This document shows positions 7,126 through 13,509 of a stretch of DNA of 17,658 bases, in pieces (position 1 is the stretch's first letter; each line of letters begins with the position of its first letter). A program made the translations under genes and the position numbers. This DNA comes from an uncultured Faecalibacterium sp. (GTDB lineage: Bacteria; Bacillota; Clostridia; Oscillospirales; Ruminococcaceae), in the NCBI GenBank assembly GCA_934512105.1, contig CAKSWQ010000044.1, positions 1 to 17,658 on the forward strand, in the 5' to 3' direction. The notes below the pieces were generated by a model that searched no databases, had not been told where the DNA came from, and saw only the letters and a list, made by a program, of their open reading frames with translations.

Positions 7126-8022
7126 ATGAAGTACTATTCTGTCGCTGATACGGCAAAATTATGGGGCATTTCAGAGCGCACTGTCCGCAACTACTGCACT
7201 ACCGGCAAGATTCCGGGTGCAGTTCTTATCGGCAAGACATGGAACATTCCGCAGGATGCAGAGCGCCCGGAGCGCACCAACAAAAAGCCGGAAGCCCCCA
7301 GAACCCTGCTGGATGTTTTACAGAACGAGATGGCCGGGCACGTCAAAGGCGGCATCTATCACAAAATTCAGATTGACCTTACCTATAACTCCAATCACAT
7401 TGAGGGCAGCCGCCTGACCCATGACCAGACGCGCTATATCTATGAAACCAATACCATCGGCATGGAAAATGGCGTTGTCAATGTGGATGATGTGGTCGAA
7501 ACAGCCAATCACTTCAAGTGTATTGATCTGGTCATCCGGGATGCTAAAAAGCCCGTCAGCGAAGCCTTAATCAAAAAACTGCACTTCACCCTGAAAAGCG
7601 GCACCAGCGATTCCCGTAAAGACTGGTTCGCGGTCGGTGAATACAAAAAGCTTCCGAACGAAGTCGGCGGCAGAAGCACTACCGCACCGGAACTGGTTGC
7701 TCCGCAGATGAAAGAACTCTTATCCGCGTACAATCAAAGTTCTGCCAAGTCGCTGGAAGATCTGCTGGAATTTCACTACGCCTTTGAATCCATTCATCCG
7801 TTTCAGGATGGAAATGGACGTGTCGGGCGGCTTCTGCTCTTCAAGGAGTGCCTGCGGAACAATATCGTGCCGTTTATTATTACGGATGACCTCAAAATGT
7901 TCTATTATCGGGGTCTCCACGAGTGGAAGTCGGAACAAGGGTATCTGATGGACACCTGCCTGACCGCGCAAGATCAGTTCAAGGCAGTCATGGATTATTT
8001 CAGGATTCCTTATTCAAGATAG
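7126..8022 (+). CDS. HTH-Fic fusion protein, self-inhibited class II Fic enzyme
   Basis: This 298-residue protein transfers AMP (or another nucleotide moiety) to a hydroxyl side chain of a target protein, judged by family. Residues 1-45 form a MerR/excisionase-like helix-turn-helix (YSVADTAKLWGISERTVRNY). The Fic core motif HPFQDGNGR is at 224-232 with catalytic His224. The inhibitory-helix motif S/TxxxEG/N appears as S89-NHI-E93-G94 before the Fic core, which defines class II and implies a built-in off switch, so no separate antitoxin gene is needed. The substrate flap GEYKKLPNEVGG is at 171-182. Base composition is visibly AT-richer than its neighbours, suggesting acquisition by transfer. 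The HTH and the 14-bp inverted sites in its own promoter suggest self-regulation. Confidence 0.93.
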   Translation: MKYYSVADTAKLWGISERTVRNYCTTGKIPGAVLIGKTWNIPQDAERPERTNKKPEAPRTLLDVLQNEMAGHVKGGIYHKIQIDLTYNSNHIEGSRLTHDQTRYIYETNTIGMENGVVNVDDVVETANHFKCIDLVIRDAKKPVSEALIKKLHFTLKSGTSDSRKDWFAVGEYKKLPNEVGGRSTTAPELVAPQMKELLSAYNQSSAKSLEDLLEFHYAFESIHPFQDGNGRVGRLLLFKECLRNNIVPFIITDDLKMFYYRGLHEWKSEQGYLMDTCLTAQDQFKAVMDYFRIPYSR

Positions 8023-8046
8023 CCCCGCCCCCTTGCGCTGGCGGGG
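8023..8046 (+). terminator. Weak terminator-like hairpin after fic
   Basis: CCCCGCC (8023-8029) pairs with GGCGGGG (8040-8046) across a 10-base loop right after the fic stop. There is no real T-tract. It overlaps the -35 box of the ychF promoter, so its role is uncertain. Confidence 0.35.
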
Positions 8047-8061
8047 TTCATCGCGTATAAT
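8033..8061 (+). promoter_or_regulatory. ychF promoter
   Basis: TTGCGC (8033-8038), a 17-bp spacer and TATAAT (8056-8061). This gives a short leader carrying AAGGAG ahead of the ATG at 8109. Confidence 0.65.
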
Positions 8062-8108
8062 GGTAGATGTATCGTTATGCCAAAAAACGTGTAAGGAGCG
8101 TATTTTAT

Positions 8109-9242
8109 ATGAAGTTAGGTATCGTCGGCCTGCCCAACGTGGGCAAGTCCACTCTGTTCAACGCCATCACCTCCACCAAGAATGCGGAGGCTGCAAACTA
8201 TCCCTTCTGCACCATCGAGCCGAACTCCGGCATCGTGGCGGTGCCGGACAAGCGGCTGGACAAGCTGGCCGAAATCTGGCAGACCAACAAAAAGACCCCC
8301 GCCATCGTGGAGTTCGTGGACATTGCAGGTCTTGTGAAGGGTGCAAGTCAGGGCGCAGGCCTTGGCAACAAGTTCCTTGGTCATATCCGCGAGTGCGACG
8401 CCATCGTGCATGTGGTGCGCTGCTTTGACGATGACAACATCATCCATGTGGTGGAGGATGTGACCAAGGCCGAGGCCGTGGACCCCATTGCCGATATTGA
8501 GGCCATCGACTACGAACTGATCCTCTCCGACCTTGAGGTGGTGCAGAACCGCGCAGGCCGCATGGCAAAGGCTGCCAAGAGCGGCAACAACAAGGGCGCT
8601 GCCGCCGAGGCCGCTTGGCTGCAGCAGCTGGCCGACCACCTGAGCACCGGCAAGCCCGCCCGCAGCTTCGATTTTGACCCCGCCGACACCGAGCAGCAGA
8701 CCGTGCTGCACGAGATGGGTCTGCTGAGCGCAAAGCCGGTGCTGTACGCCTGCAACGTGGGCGAGGATGACCTGATGGAGGGCATCGAGAACAACAAGTA
8801 CGTCCCGCTGGTGGCTGCCCGCGCCAAGGAAGAGGATGCCCGCTACATTCCCATCTGCGCCAAGACCGAGGAGGATATCGCGGATTACAGCCCCGAGGAA
8901 AAGAAGGCGTTTCTGGCCGAGATGGGCATCGAGGCCAGCGGTCTGGACAACCTCATCACCGCCAGCTACGACCTGCTGGGTCTGATCTCCTTCCTGACCG
9001 ACGGCAAGAAGGAGTGCCGCGCATGGACCATCCGCAAGGGCACCAAAGCCCCGCAGGCTGCCGGTAAGATCCACAGCGACTTCGAGCGCGGCTTCATCCG
9101 CGCCAGCGTCATCGGCTATAACGATCTGGAAGCCAACAACTTCGACTACGCCGCCGTCAAGGCCAAAGGCCTGCAGCGCACCGAGGGCAAGGAGTACGTT
9201 GTGCACGATGGCGATGTCATCGAGTTCCTGTTTAATGTTTAA
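8109..9242 (+). CDS. ychF: YchF/OLA1-family P-loop ATPase
   Basis: This 377-residue member of the universally conserved Obg-related family binds ATP rather than GTP and associates with ribosomes and stress responses in other bacteria. The P-loop GLPNVGKST (7-15) begins the G domain. FVDIAGLVKGASQGAGLGN is the G3/switch II region. The G4 position reads CNVGEDD, the NxxE form that goes with ATP preference. A coiled-coil insert lies in the middle, and a C-terminal TGS domain includes FLTDGKKECRAWTIRKG and HSDFERGFIRA. The start was set at 8109, not the upstream in-frame ATG at 8067, because MKLGIVGLPNVGKS is the family N-terminus and AAGGAG stands 10 bases before it. Confidence 0.97.
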   Translation: MKLGIVGLPNVGKSTLFNAITSTKNAEAANYPFCTIEPNSGIVAVPDKRLDKLAEIWQTNKKTPAIVEFVDIAGLVKGASQGAGLGNKFLGHIRECDAIVHVVRCFDDDNIIHVVEDVTKAEAVDPIADIEAIDYELILSDLEVVQNRAGRMAKAAKSGNNKGAAAEAAWLQQLADHLSTGKPARSFDFDPADTEQQTVLHEMGLLSAKPVLYACNVGEDDLMEGIENNKYVPLVAARAKEEDARYIPICAKTEEDIADYSPEEKKAFLAEMGIEASGLDNLITASYDLLGLISFLTDGKKECRAWTIRKGTKAPQAAGKIHSDFERGFIRASVIGYNDLEANNFDYAAVKAKGLQRTEGKEYVVHDGDVIEFLFNV

Positions 9243-9261
9243 GACCCTTCCCGTGAAAAGT

Positions 9262-9295
9262 GGAACCCGAAACGCCCGCAGGCGTTTCGGGTTCC
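9262..9295 (+). terminator. Hairpin terminator after ychF
   Basis: A 15-bp perfect stem closes a CGCA loop, with arms GGAACCCGAAACGCC and GGCGTTTCGGGTTCC. An AT-rich run (TAAATTAAAA) follows rather than a clean T-tract, so termination may be partial. Confidence 0.65.
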
Positions 9296-9322
9296 TAAAT
9301 TAAAAGAATCATTCCTCTGAAT

Positions 9323-9352
9323 ATGGCCAAAGCGCACGCGGCGGCCATTTTT
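9323..9352 (+). promoter_or_regulatory. Leader hairpin followed by T5 before mtnN
   Basis: ATGGCC (9323-9328) pairs with GGCCAT (9343-9348), followed by TTTTT (9348-9352), about 20 bases before the mtnN ATG. It looks like a weak intrinsic terminator or attenuator in the leader. Confidence 0.35.
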
Positions 9353-9372
9353 GATCGTAAAAGGAGCTTACC

Positions 9373-10056
9373 ATGATCTTTGGTATTATGGGCGCTATGC
9401 CCGATGAAGTAGACCAGCTGTGTGCAAAGCTGGAAAATGTCACCGTTGAGCCCTACGGCGGCGTGGAGTACCACAAGGGTACGCTGGCCGGGAAGCAGGT
9501 GGTGGTGTGCTGCGCCGGTATGGGCAAGGCCAACGCCGCCGCCACTACGCAGGTGCTCATCACCAAGTTCGGCGCAGAGAAGATCATCTTCTCCGGCATT
9601 GCGGGCAACATGACCAGCAAGATCGGCATCGGCGATGTGGTCATCGGCAAAACGGTGCTGTACCACGACGCCCAGCTGGATATGATCTGCCAGAACCCGC
9701 CCTATCTGAAGGAGTACACCGGCGACCCGGAACTGATCGCCGCCGCCGAGGCCGCCTGCGCCGAAGCCGGGGTAAAGGCACTGGTGGGCAAGATCGCCAC
9801 CGGCGATTTGTTCGTGGGCGACAGCGAGACCAAAGCCGCCATTGAAGCCAAGTGCGCCCCGGACTGCGTGGAGATGGAGGGCGCTGCGGTAAGCCAGATC
9901 GCTGCCAAGAACGGCGTGCCCTGCGTCATCCTGCGTGCCATGAGCGACAACGCCGACGAGGACGGCCACGAGGTACTGGTGGTGAAGAAGTTCTCCATCG
10001 GGGAGTATGTCGCCACCGCCACCAGGATCGTGGCAGCGATGGTGGAAAAGCTGTAA
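9373..10056 (+). CDS. mtnN: 5'-methylthioadenosine/S-adenosylhomocysteine nucleosidase
   Basis: This 227-residue cytoplasmic enzyme cleaves adenine from methylthioadenosine and S-adenosylhomocysteine. It serves methionine salvage and the activated methyl cycle, and supplies S-ribosylhomocysteine. The catalytic set is visible: Glu12 in GIMGAMPDEVD, Glu169 in CVEMEGAAVSQIA and the general acid Asp192 in LRAMSDNAD. FSGIAGNM (73-80) matches the family's conserved F-x-G-x-A-G block. Length is typical. AAAAGGAGCTTACC stands just before the ATG. It ends convergently with the P-type ATPase, sharing the hairpin at 10071-10105. Confidence 0.96.
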   Translation: MIFGIMGAMPDEVDQLCAKLENVTVEPYGGVEYHKGTLAGKQVVVCCAGMGKANAAATTQVLITKFGAEKIIFSGIAGNMTSKIGIGDVVIGKTVLYHDAQLDMICQNPPYLKEYTGDPELIAAAEAACAEAGVKALVGKIATGDLFVGDSETKAAIEAKCAPDCVEMEGAAVSQIAAKNGVPCVILRAMSDNADEDGHEVLVVKKFSIGEYVATATRIVAAMVEKL

Positions 10057-10070
10057 GCTTCCTGAAACAA

Positions 10071-10105
10071 AAACAGCCAGACCGGCAGTGCCGGTCTGGC
10101 TGTTT
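10071..10105. terminator. Bidirectional terminator between mtnN and the P-type ATPase
   Basis: A perfect 17-bp inverted repeat, AAACAGCCAGACCGGCA and its complement, is separated by one base. TGTTTT lies on the plus side, and A-rich sequence upstream gives a T-rich tail for minus-strand transcripts. It can end both converging transcripts. Confidence 0.85.
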
Positions 10106-10115
10106 TGCATTTATG

Positions 10116-11999
10116 TCAGTTTTGGGTCAGGTCTTTGGTATACAGGGCGCGGGTGGCGTTGAGCACGGCGATGACCATCACGCCCACGTCTGCAAAGATG
10201 GCCGCCCACATTCCGGCAATGCCCAGTGCACCCAGCAGCAGGCACAGCGCCTTGATGCCCAGTGCAAACACGATGTTCTGGTGCACGATGCGCAGGGTGC
10301 GGCGGGCGATGCGCATGGCAAGCGCGATTTTTGCGGGGTCGTCGTCCATCAGCACCACGTCTGCGGCCTCGATGGCGGCGTCCGAGCCCAGTGCGCCCAT
10401 GGCGATGCCTACGTCTGCGCGGGAGAGCACCGGCGCGTCGTTGATGCCGTCACCCACAAAGGCAAGGTTTTCTTTGGGCTGCTTTGCGGCAAGCAGCTTT
10501 TCGATCTGGTCCACCTTGTCACCTGGCAAAAGACCGGCGTGGTACTCGTCCAGACCCAGCTGCTGCGCCACTGCCTGTGCCACCGGCTGTGCGTCACCGG
10601 TCAGCATGACCGTCTTGCGCACGCCGGAAGCCTTCAGGGCGCGGATGGCATCGGCGCTGTGGGGCTTTACCACGTCCGCAATGAGCAGATAACCTGCATA
10701 GCTGCCCTCCACGGCAACGTGCACGATGGTGCCCACGCCCTCCACGGCGGGGACGGTCAGCCCCAGCTTTTCCATCAGGCGGGCGTTACCGGCGGCAACC
10801 GTCTTGCCGTCCACCTTCGCGGTCACGCCATGACCGCCCAGCTCCTGCACGTCCGTGACCCGGGCGGCGTCGATGGGCTTGCCGTAGGCGGCCTTGATGC
10901 TCAGGGAGATAGGGTGCTTGGACCAGCTTTCCGCCAGCGCAGCGGCTTCCACCAGTGCAGCATCGGTCATGCCCTCGGCGGGGTGGATGCCGGTGACCTT
11001 AAAGGTGCCCTGCGTCAGGGTGCCAGTCTTATCGAACACCACAACGCCGGTGTTTGCAAGCTCTTCCAGATAGGTAGAGCCTTTGATCAGGATGCCGCAG
11101 GAGGAAGCGCCGCCGATGCCGCCGAAGAAGCTCAACGGGATGGAGATGACCAGCGCACAGGGGCAGCTGATGACAAGGAAGGTCAGGGCGCGGTAGACCC
11201 AATCGCCAAAGCGGGCGGGCTGTCCCATGAGCAGCAGCACCACCGGCGGCAGAAGGGCCAGCGCCAGTGCGCCGTAGCAGACAGCAGGGGTGTACACCCG
11301 GGCAAAGCGGGTGATAAAGTTTTCTGCCCGGGCTTTTTTCATGCTGGAATTTTCCACCAGATCGAGGATCTTGGAAACGGTGGATTCACCAAATTCCTTG
11401 GTGGTGCGCACCTTCAACAGGCCGGTCATGTTCACGCAGCCGCTGATGACCTCGTCCCCGGTGTTCACGTCCCGGGGCAGGCTTTCGCCGGTCAGGGCAG
11501 CGGTGTTCAGGGCAGATGCGCCCTCCACGATGACGCCGTCAATGGGCACCCGCTCGCCGGGCTGCACCACGATGACCGTGCCCACCTCGACCTCGTCCGG
11601 GTCTACCTGTTCCAGCTTGCCGTCCTCGCCCTCGATGTTGGCGTAGTCCGGGCGGATATCCATCAGGCTGGCAATGCTCTGGCGGCTCTTGCCCACGGCG
11701 ACGCTCTGGAACAGCTCACCGATCTGGTAAAAGATGATAACGGCGCAGCCCTCCACATAATCGCCCAGCGCAAACGCGCCCACGGTGGCCACTGCCATCA
11801 GGAAGCACTCGTCAAAGGGCTGACGGTTCTTGATGCCCTTCAGCGCCTTGCGCAGCACGTCCCAGCCCACCACAAGGTAGGGGATGCAGTAGAGCGCCAG
11901 CTCAACCGGCATGGGCAAGGCGGGCAAAAGCTTGAGCACGATCACCAGCGCCACGGCGATCAGAATGCGCTCAAGGGTCTTTTTTTGTTTCTTGTTCAT
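10116..11999 (-). CDS. Zn/Cd-type P1B-ATPase without N-terminal HMA domain
   Basis: This 627-residue membrane pump exports divalent heavy metals using ATP. It has the actuator loop TGES (170-173), the membrane metal site CPC at 279-281 (LVISCPCALVISIP), the phosphorylated Asp323 in DKTGTLT, SKHPIS (nucleotide-binding HP motif), GDGINDAPVL, and a last-helix FADVG. The CPC site and FADxG fit the ZntA/CadA group (Zn, Cd, Pb) rather than Cu pumps. The start was set at 11999 (MNKKQKKTL, after AAGGAGCGTTGCTT). An upstream in-frame extension to 12233 is repeat-rich noncoding sequence. The usual N-terminal HMA domain is absent; the separate HMA protein at 12258-12479 probably fills that role. Confidence 0.93.
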   Translation of the reverse strand: MNKKQKKTLERILIAVALVIVLKLLPALPMPVELALYCIPYLVVGWDVLRKALKGIKNRQPFDECFLMAVATVGAFALGDYVEGCAVIIFYQIGELFQSVAVGKSRQSIASLMDIRPDYANIEGEDGKLEQVDPDEVEVGTVIVVQPGERVPIDGVIVEGASALNTAALTGESLPRDVNTGDEVISGCVNMTGLLKVRTTKEFGESTVSKILDLVENSSMKKARAENFITRFARVYTPAVCYGALALALLPPVVLLLMGQPARFGDWVYRALTFLVISCPCALVISIPLSFFGGIGGASSCGILIKGSTYLEELANTGVVVFDKTGTLTQGTFKVTGIHPAEGMTDAALVEAAALAESWSKHPISLSIKAAYGKPIDAARVTDVQELGGHGVTAKVDGKTVAAGNARLMEKLGLTVPAVEGVGTIVHVAVEGSYAGYLLIADVVKPHSADAIRALKASGVRKTVMLTGDAQPVAQAVAQQLGLDEYHAGLLPGDKVDQIEKLLAAKQPKENLAFVGDGINDAPVLSRADVGIAMGALGSDAAIEAADVVLMDDDPAKIALAMRIARRTLRIVHQNIVFALGIKALCLLLGALGIAGMWAAIFADVGVMVIAVLNATRALYTKDLTQN

Positions 12000-12045
12000 A
12001 AGCAACGCTCCTTGTTTTGCGGTGCAGTGGGTGAAAAACGGGTGG

Positions 12046-12211
12046 TTTTCCACAGGTTTTTCGGCAAAAAATGGGTATTCCACAGTTTTACCCGGGTTTT
12101 CCACACAGTTTTCCTGTAAAAAAGCGCTTTTCCACGCTTCTTTTTCGGTTTTCCCGCAAAAGCTGTTGAAAACCCGGTGGAAATTGTTGAAAAGTGGTGG
12201 ATTTTTCCACA
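12046..12211 (+). repeat. Cluster of TTTTCCACA (DnaA-box-like) motifs
   Basis: Same-direction motifs begin at 12046 (TTTTCCACA), 12076 (TATTCCACA), 12097 (TTTTCCACA), 12128 (TTTTCCACG) and 12203 (TTTTCCACA). The first four are 30, 21 and 31 bases apart, near whole helical turns. The motif is one base from the TTATCCACA DnaA box. The stretch lies in the gap between the HMA and ATPase genes and encodes no recognisable protein. Confidence 0.6.
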
Positions 12212-12217
12212 GAAAAA

Positions 12218-12243
12218 CTCCCCCGGTCCACACCGACCGGGAG
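12218..12243 (-). terminator. Terminator inside the metal operon, after the HMA gene
   Basis: On the minus strand the stem CTCCCGGTC/GACCGGGGGAG (small bulge) closes a GGTGTG loop and is followed directly by TTTTT (12217-12213). It begins 15 bases after the HMA stop, so much of the operon transcript may end before the ATPase gene. Confidence 0.65.
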
Positions 12244-12257
12244 AGCTTTGCCGCACA

Positions 12258-12479
12258 TCAGATATCAAAGATCTCGCAGTCGTCCTCTACCTTCTTGCAG
12301 GCAGACAGCACGTTCTCCATGGTGGCGTGGGGGTCGGCGCCCTCGGCAAACTCCACCTTCATCTTCTGGGTCATAAAGCTGACGGTCGCCTTTTCCACAC
12401 CGGCTACGGTGTTGGCGGCATCCTCCATCTTCTGGGCGCAGTTGGCGCAGTCCACTTCGATCTTGTAGGTCTTTTTCAT
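12258..12479 (-). CDS. Free-standing HMA-domain metal-binding protein
   Basis: This 73-residue soluble protein is a single heavy-metal-associated (ferredoxin-like) domain. The metal-binding CxxC is Cys11-Ala-Asn-Cys14, within MKKTYKIEVDCANCAQKM. Two further cysteines (61, 68) and acidic residues near the C-terminus (EDDCEIFD) could add ligands. It most resembles the N-terminal domain of Cd/Zn P-type ATPases or a CopZ-like chaperone. It lies between the ArsR repressor gene and the ATPase gene, which lacks such a domain. It therefore probably delivers metal to the pump or buffers it. The ribosome-binding site (AAAGG) is weak. Confidence 0.92.
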   Translation of the reverse strand: MKKTYKIEVDCANCAQKMEDAANTVAGVEKATVSFMTQKMKVEFAEGADPHATMENVLSACKKVEDDCEIFDI

Positions 12480-12520
12480 AATAAGTACCAGCCTTTCTTT
12501 TTGTGCGGGCGTGTGCCCGG

Positions 12521-12850
12521 TTATTCTTCGATATGGTCCATCCCCATGGAGAGGATGCTGCGCACATGGTCATCGTCCAGTGCGTAGAAAACAGTTTTGC
12601 CCTCCCGCCGGAAGCGCACAAGCTTGGAATCCTTGAGCACCCGCAGCTGGTGGCTGACGGCAGACTGGCTCAGCTGCACGGCGTCCGCGATATCCTGCAC
12701 GCAAAGCTCGCTGTCATGTAAAGCGTACAAGATTTTGATGCGAGTGGAATCGCCGAACACGCGGAACAGATCTGCCAGTTCGTACAGCACCTCATCGTCC
12801 GGCATCTCCACCGGCTGCTTTTCCGGCGCGGCTTGTTCTAGCCCGGTCAT
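12521..12850 (-). CDS. SmtB/CzrA-type ArsR metal-responsive repressor
   Basis: This 109-residue winged-helix repressor has its recognition region at LSQSAVSHQLRVLKDSKLV and its wing at RREGKTVFYAL. The C-terminal helix carries Asp93-x-His95, then His106 and Glu109. That is the D-x-H-(10)-H-x-x-E/H alpha-5 zinc site of SmtB/CzrA, with identical spacing. The alpha-3 site is incomplete (ELCVQD, one Cys), so zinc-type sensing is more likely than Cd/Pb CadC-type. The start was set at 12850 because AAGGGGAGGACAGC precedes that ATG. A longer reading frame to 12940 runs through the promoter and was rejected. It should repress its own operon until metal binds. Confidence 0.94.
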   Translation of the reverse strand: MTGLEQAAPEKQPVEMPDDEVLYELADLFRVFGDSTRIKILYALHDSELCVQDIADAVQLSQSAVSHQLRVLKDSKLVRFRREGKTVFYALDDDHVRSILSMGMDHIEE

Positions 12851-12872
12851 GCTGTCCTCCCCTTTCGTTTCG

Positions 12873-12900
12873 ATATATGAGCATCTGTTCATGTGTTCAT
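12873..12900 (-). promoter_or_regulatory. Operator for the ArsR repressor
   Basis: ATATATGAGCA (12873-12883), TC, then TGTTCATGTGT (12886-12896) forms an imperfect dyad close to the ATGAACA-n2-TGTTCAT type bound by SmtB/CzrA-like proteins. A second TGTTCAT (12894-12900) follows as an 8-bp-offset repeat and reaches into the -10 box. Repressor here would block transcription start. Confidence 0.75.
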
Positions 12901-12927
12901 GATAACACGCAGACAGCCCCCTGTCAA
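12899..12927 (-). promoter_or_regulatory. Promoter of the ArsR-HMA-ATPase operon
   Basis: On the minus strand there is a consensus TTGACA (12927-12922), a 17-bp spacer and TATCAT (12904-12899). The operator dyad covers the start region. Confidence 0.88.
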
Positions 12928-13027
12928 GCAAAAAACGCAAAGTTTTTTACATTGCCGCAAAATTGCTGAAAACCGCCGTAAAACGCAAAAAAGATGCAAA
13001 TTTAATTTGCAGGTTGGGTGCGGGGTT

Positions 13028-13071
13028 ACCCCCTCAGTCGCCTGCGGCGACAGCTCCCCCAAGGGGACGCC
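13028..13071. repeat. Solitary half of the paired-hairpin repeat
   Basis: ACCCCCTCAG end, a GTCGCCTGCGGCGAC hairpin, then GCTCCCCCAAGGGGA. It matches one half of the complete copies and abuts the full copy at 13073. Confidence 0.7.
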
Positions 13072-13072
13072 A

Positions 13073-13231
13073 ACCCTCTCAGGCGCTCCCGCGCCAGCTC
13101 TCCCGAAGGGAGAGCCAAGCCGTTACGTTCGTTTCTAAAGTGTTAGGTTCAACGAGAAACTTTCCCACCACCGCCAAAAGCCGTCCCCTTGGGGAAGGTG
13201 GATTGCCGCGCAGCGGCAAGACGGAAGGGGT
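13073..13231. repeat. Paired-hairpin intergenic repeat, copy 2 (reverse of copy 1)
   Basis: This 159-bp element runs from ACCCTCTCAGGC to GACGGAAGGGGT. It is similar along its length to the reverse complement of 4448-4602, including a shared centre (CTAAAGTGTTAGGT here, CTAAAGTATTAGGT in reversed copy 1). Its variable hairpins are GGCGCTCCCGCGCC and TTGCCGC-GCA-GCGGCAA. Confidence 0.8.
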
Positions 13232-13260
13232 GCTCCCGGCAATCCGCTTTACCCTTTAGC

Positions 13261-13335
13261 CGGAAACTTTCCCACCATGCCAAAGGCTCCCTCCCAGAGG
13301 GAGCTGGCAAAGCCGTAGGCTTTGACTGAGGGAGT
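13261..13335. repeat. Half repeat, GCTCCCTC type
   Basis: Contains the GGAAACTTTCCCACC core also seen in other copies, then a GCTCCCTC-CCA-GAGGGAGC hairpin and an AAAGCC-GTA-GGCTTT hairpin, ending in GACTGAGGGAG. Confidence 0.65.
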
Positions 13336-13384
13336 TGAGCTCCCCCCTTGGGGGAGCTGGCGAACGCAGTGAGCCTGAGGGGGT
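13336..13384. repeat. Half repeat, GCTCCCCC type
   Basis: GAGCTCCCCCCTTGGGGGAG hairpin, then an imperfect GCGAACGCAGTGAGC hairpin, ending in CCTGAGGGGGT. It is tandem to the preceding half repeat and upstream of the thioesterase gene. Confidence 0.65.
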
Positions 13385-13476
13385 ACAAAGTCCTCCTGAA
13401 AAAATATGCAAAAAATAGTGCATTCCGGTGCGTTTTGTGATATCTTATAAAGGCGTATGAGCACAAATAACACAAC

Positions 13477-13493
13477 TGCGTCCAATGGACGCA
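13477..13493 (+). promoter_or_regulatory. Hairpin abutting the thioesterase ribosome-binding site
   Basis: TGCGTCC-AAT-GGACGCA is a perfect 7-bp stem. The next bases are TAAGGAGG, the ribosome-binding site of the gene at 13510. It may tune translation or protect the mRNA end. Confidence 0.4.
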
Positions 13494-13509
13494 TAAGGAG
13501 GAACTGTAT

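Noticed and set aside
8067..8108. N-terminal extension of YchF
   Set aside because: The family always starts at the MKxGIVGLPNVGKS segment. The extra 14 codons lie in the leader just after the -10 box.
9852..12119. Very long plus-strand reading frame (755 codons)
   Set aside because: It overlaps mtnN in another frame and then runs antisense to the P-type ATPase.
12000..12233. N-terminal extension of the P-type ATPase
   Set aside because: The extra 78 residues come from the TTTTCCACA motif region, have no domain, and a good ribosome-binding site precedes the ATG at 11999.
12851..12940. N-terminal extension of the ArsR repressor
   Set aside because: It would translate through the operator and -10/-35 boxes. 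The ATG at 12850 has a strong ribosome-binding site.
13028..13384. CRISPR array
   Set aside because: The repeats are palindromic modules of variable length and sequence without regular spacers, and no cas gene is present.
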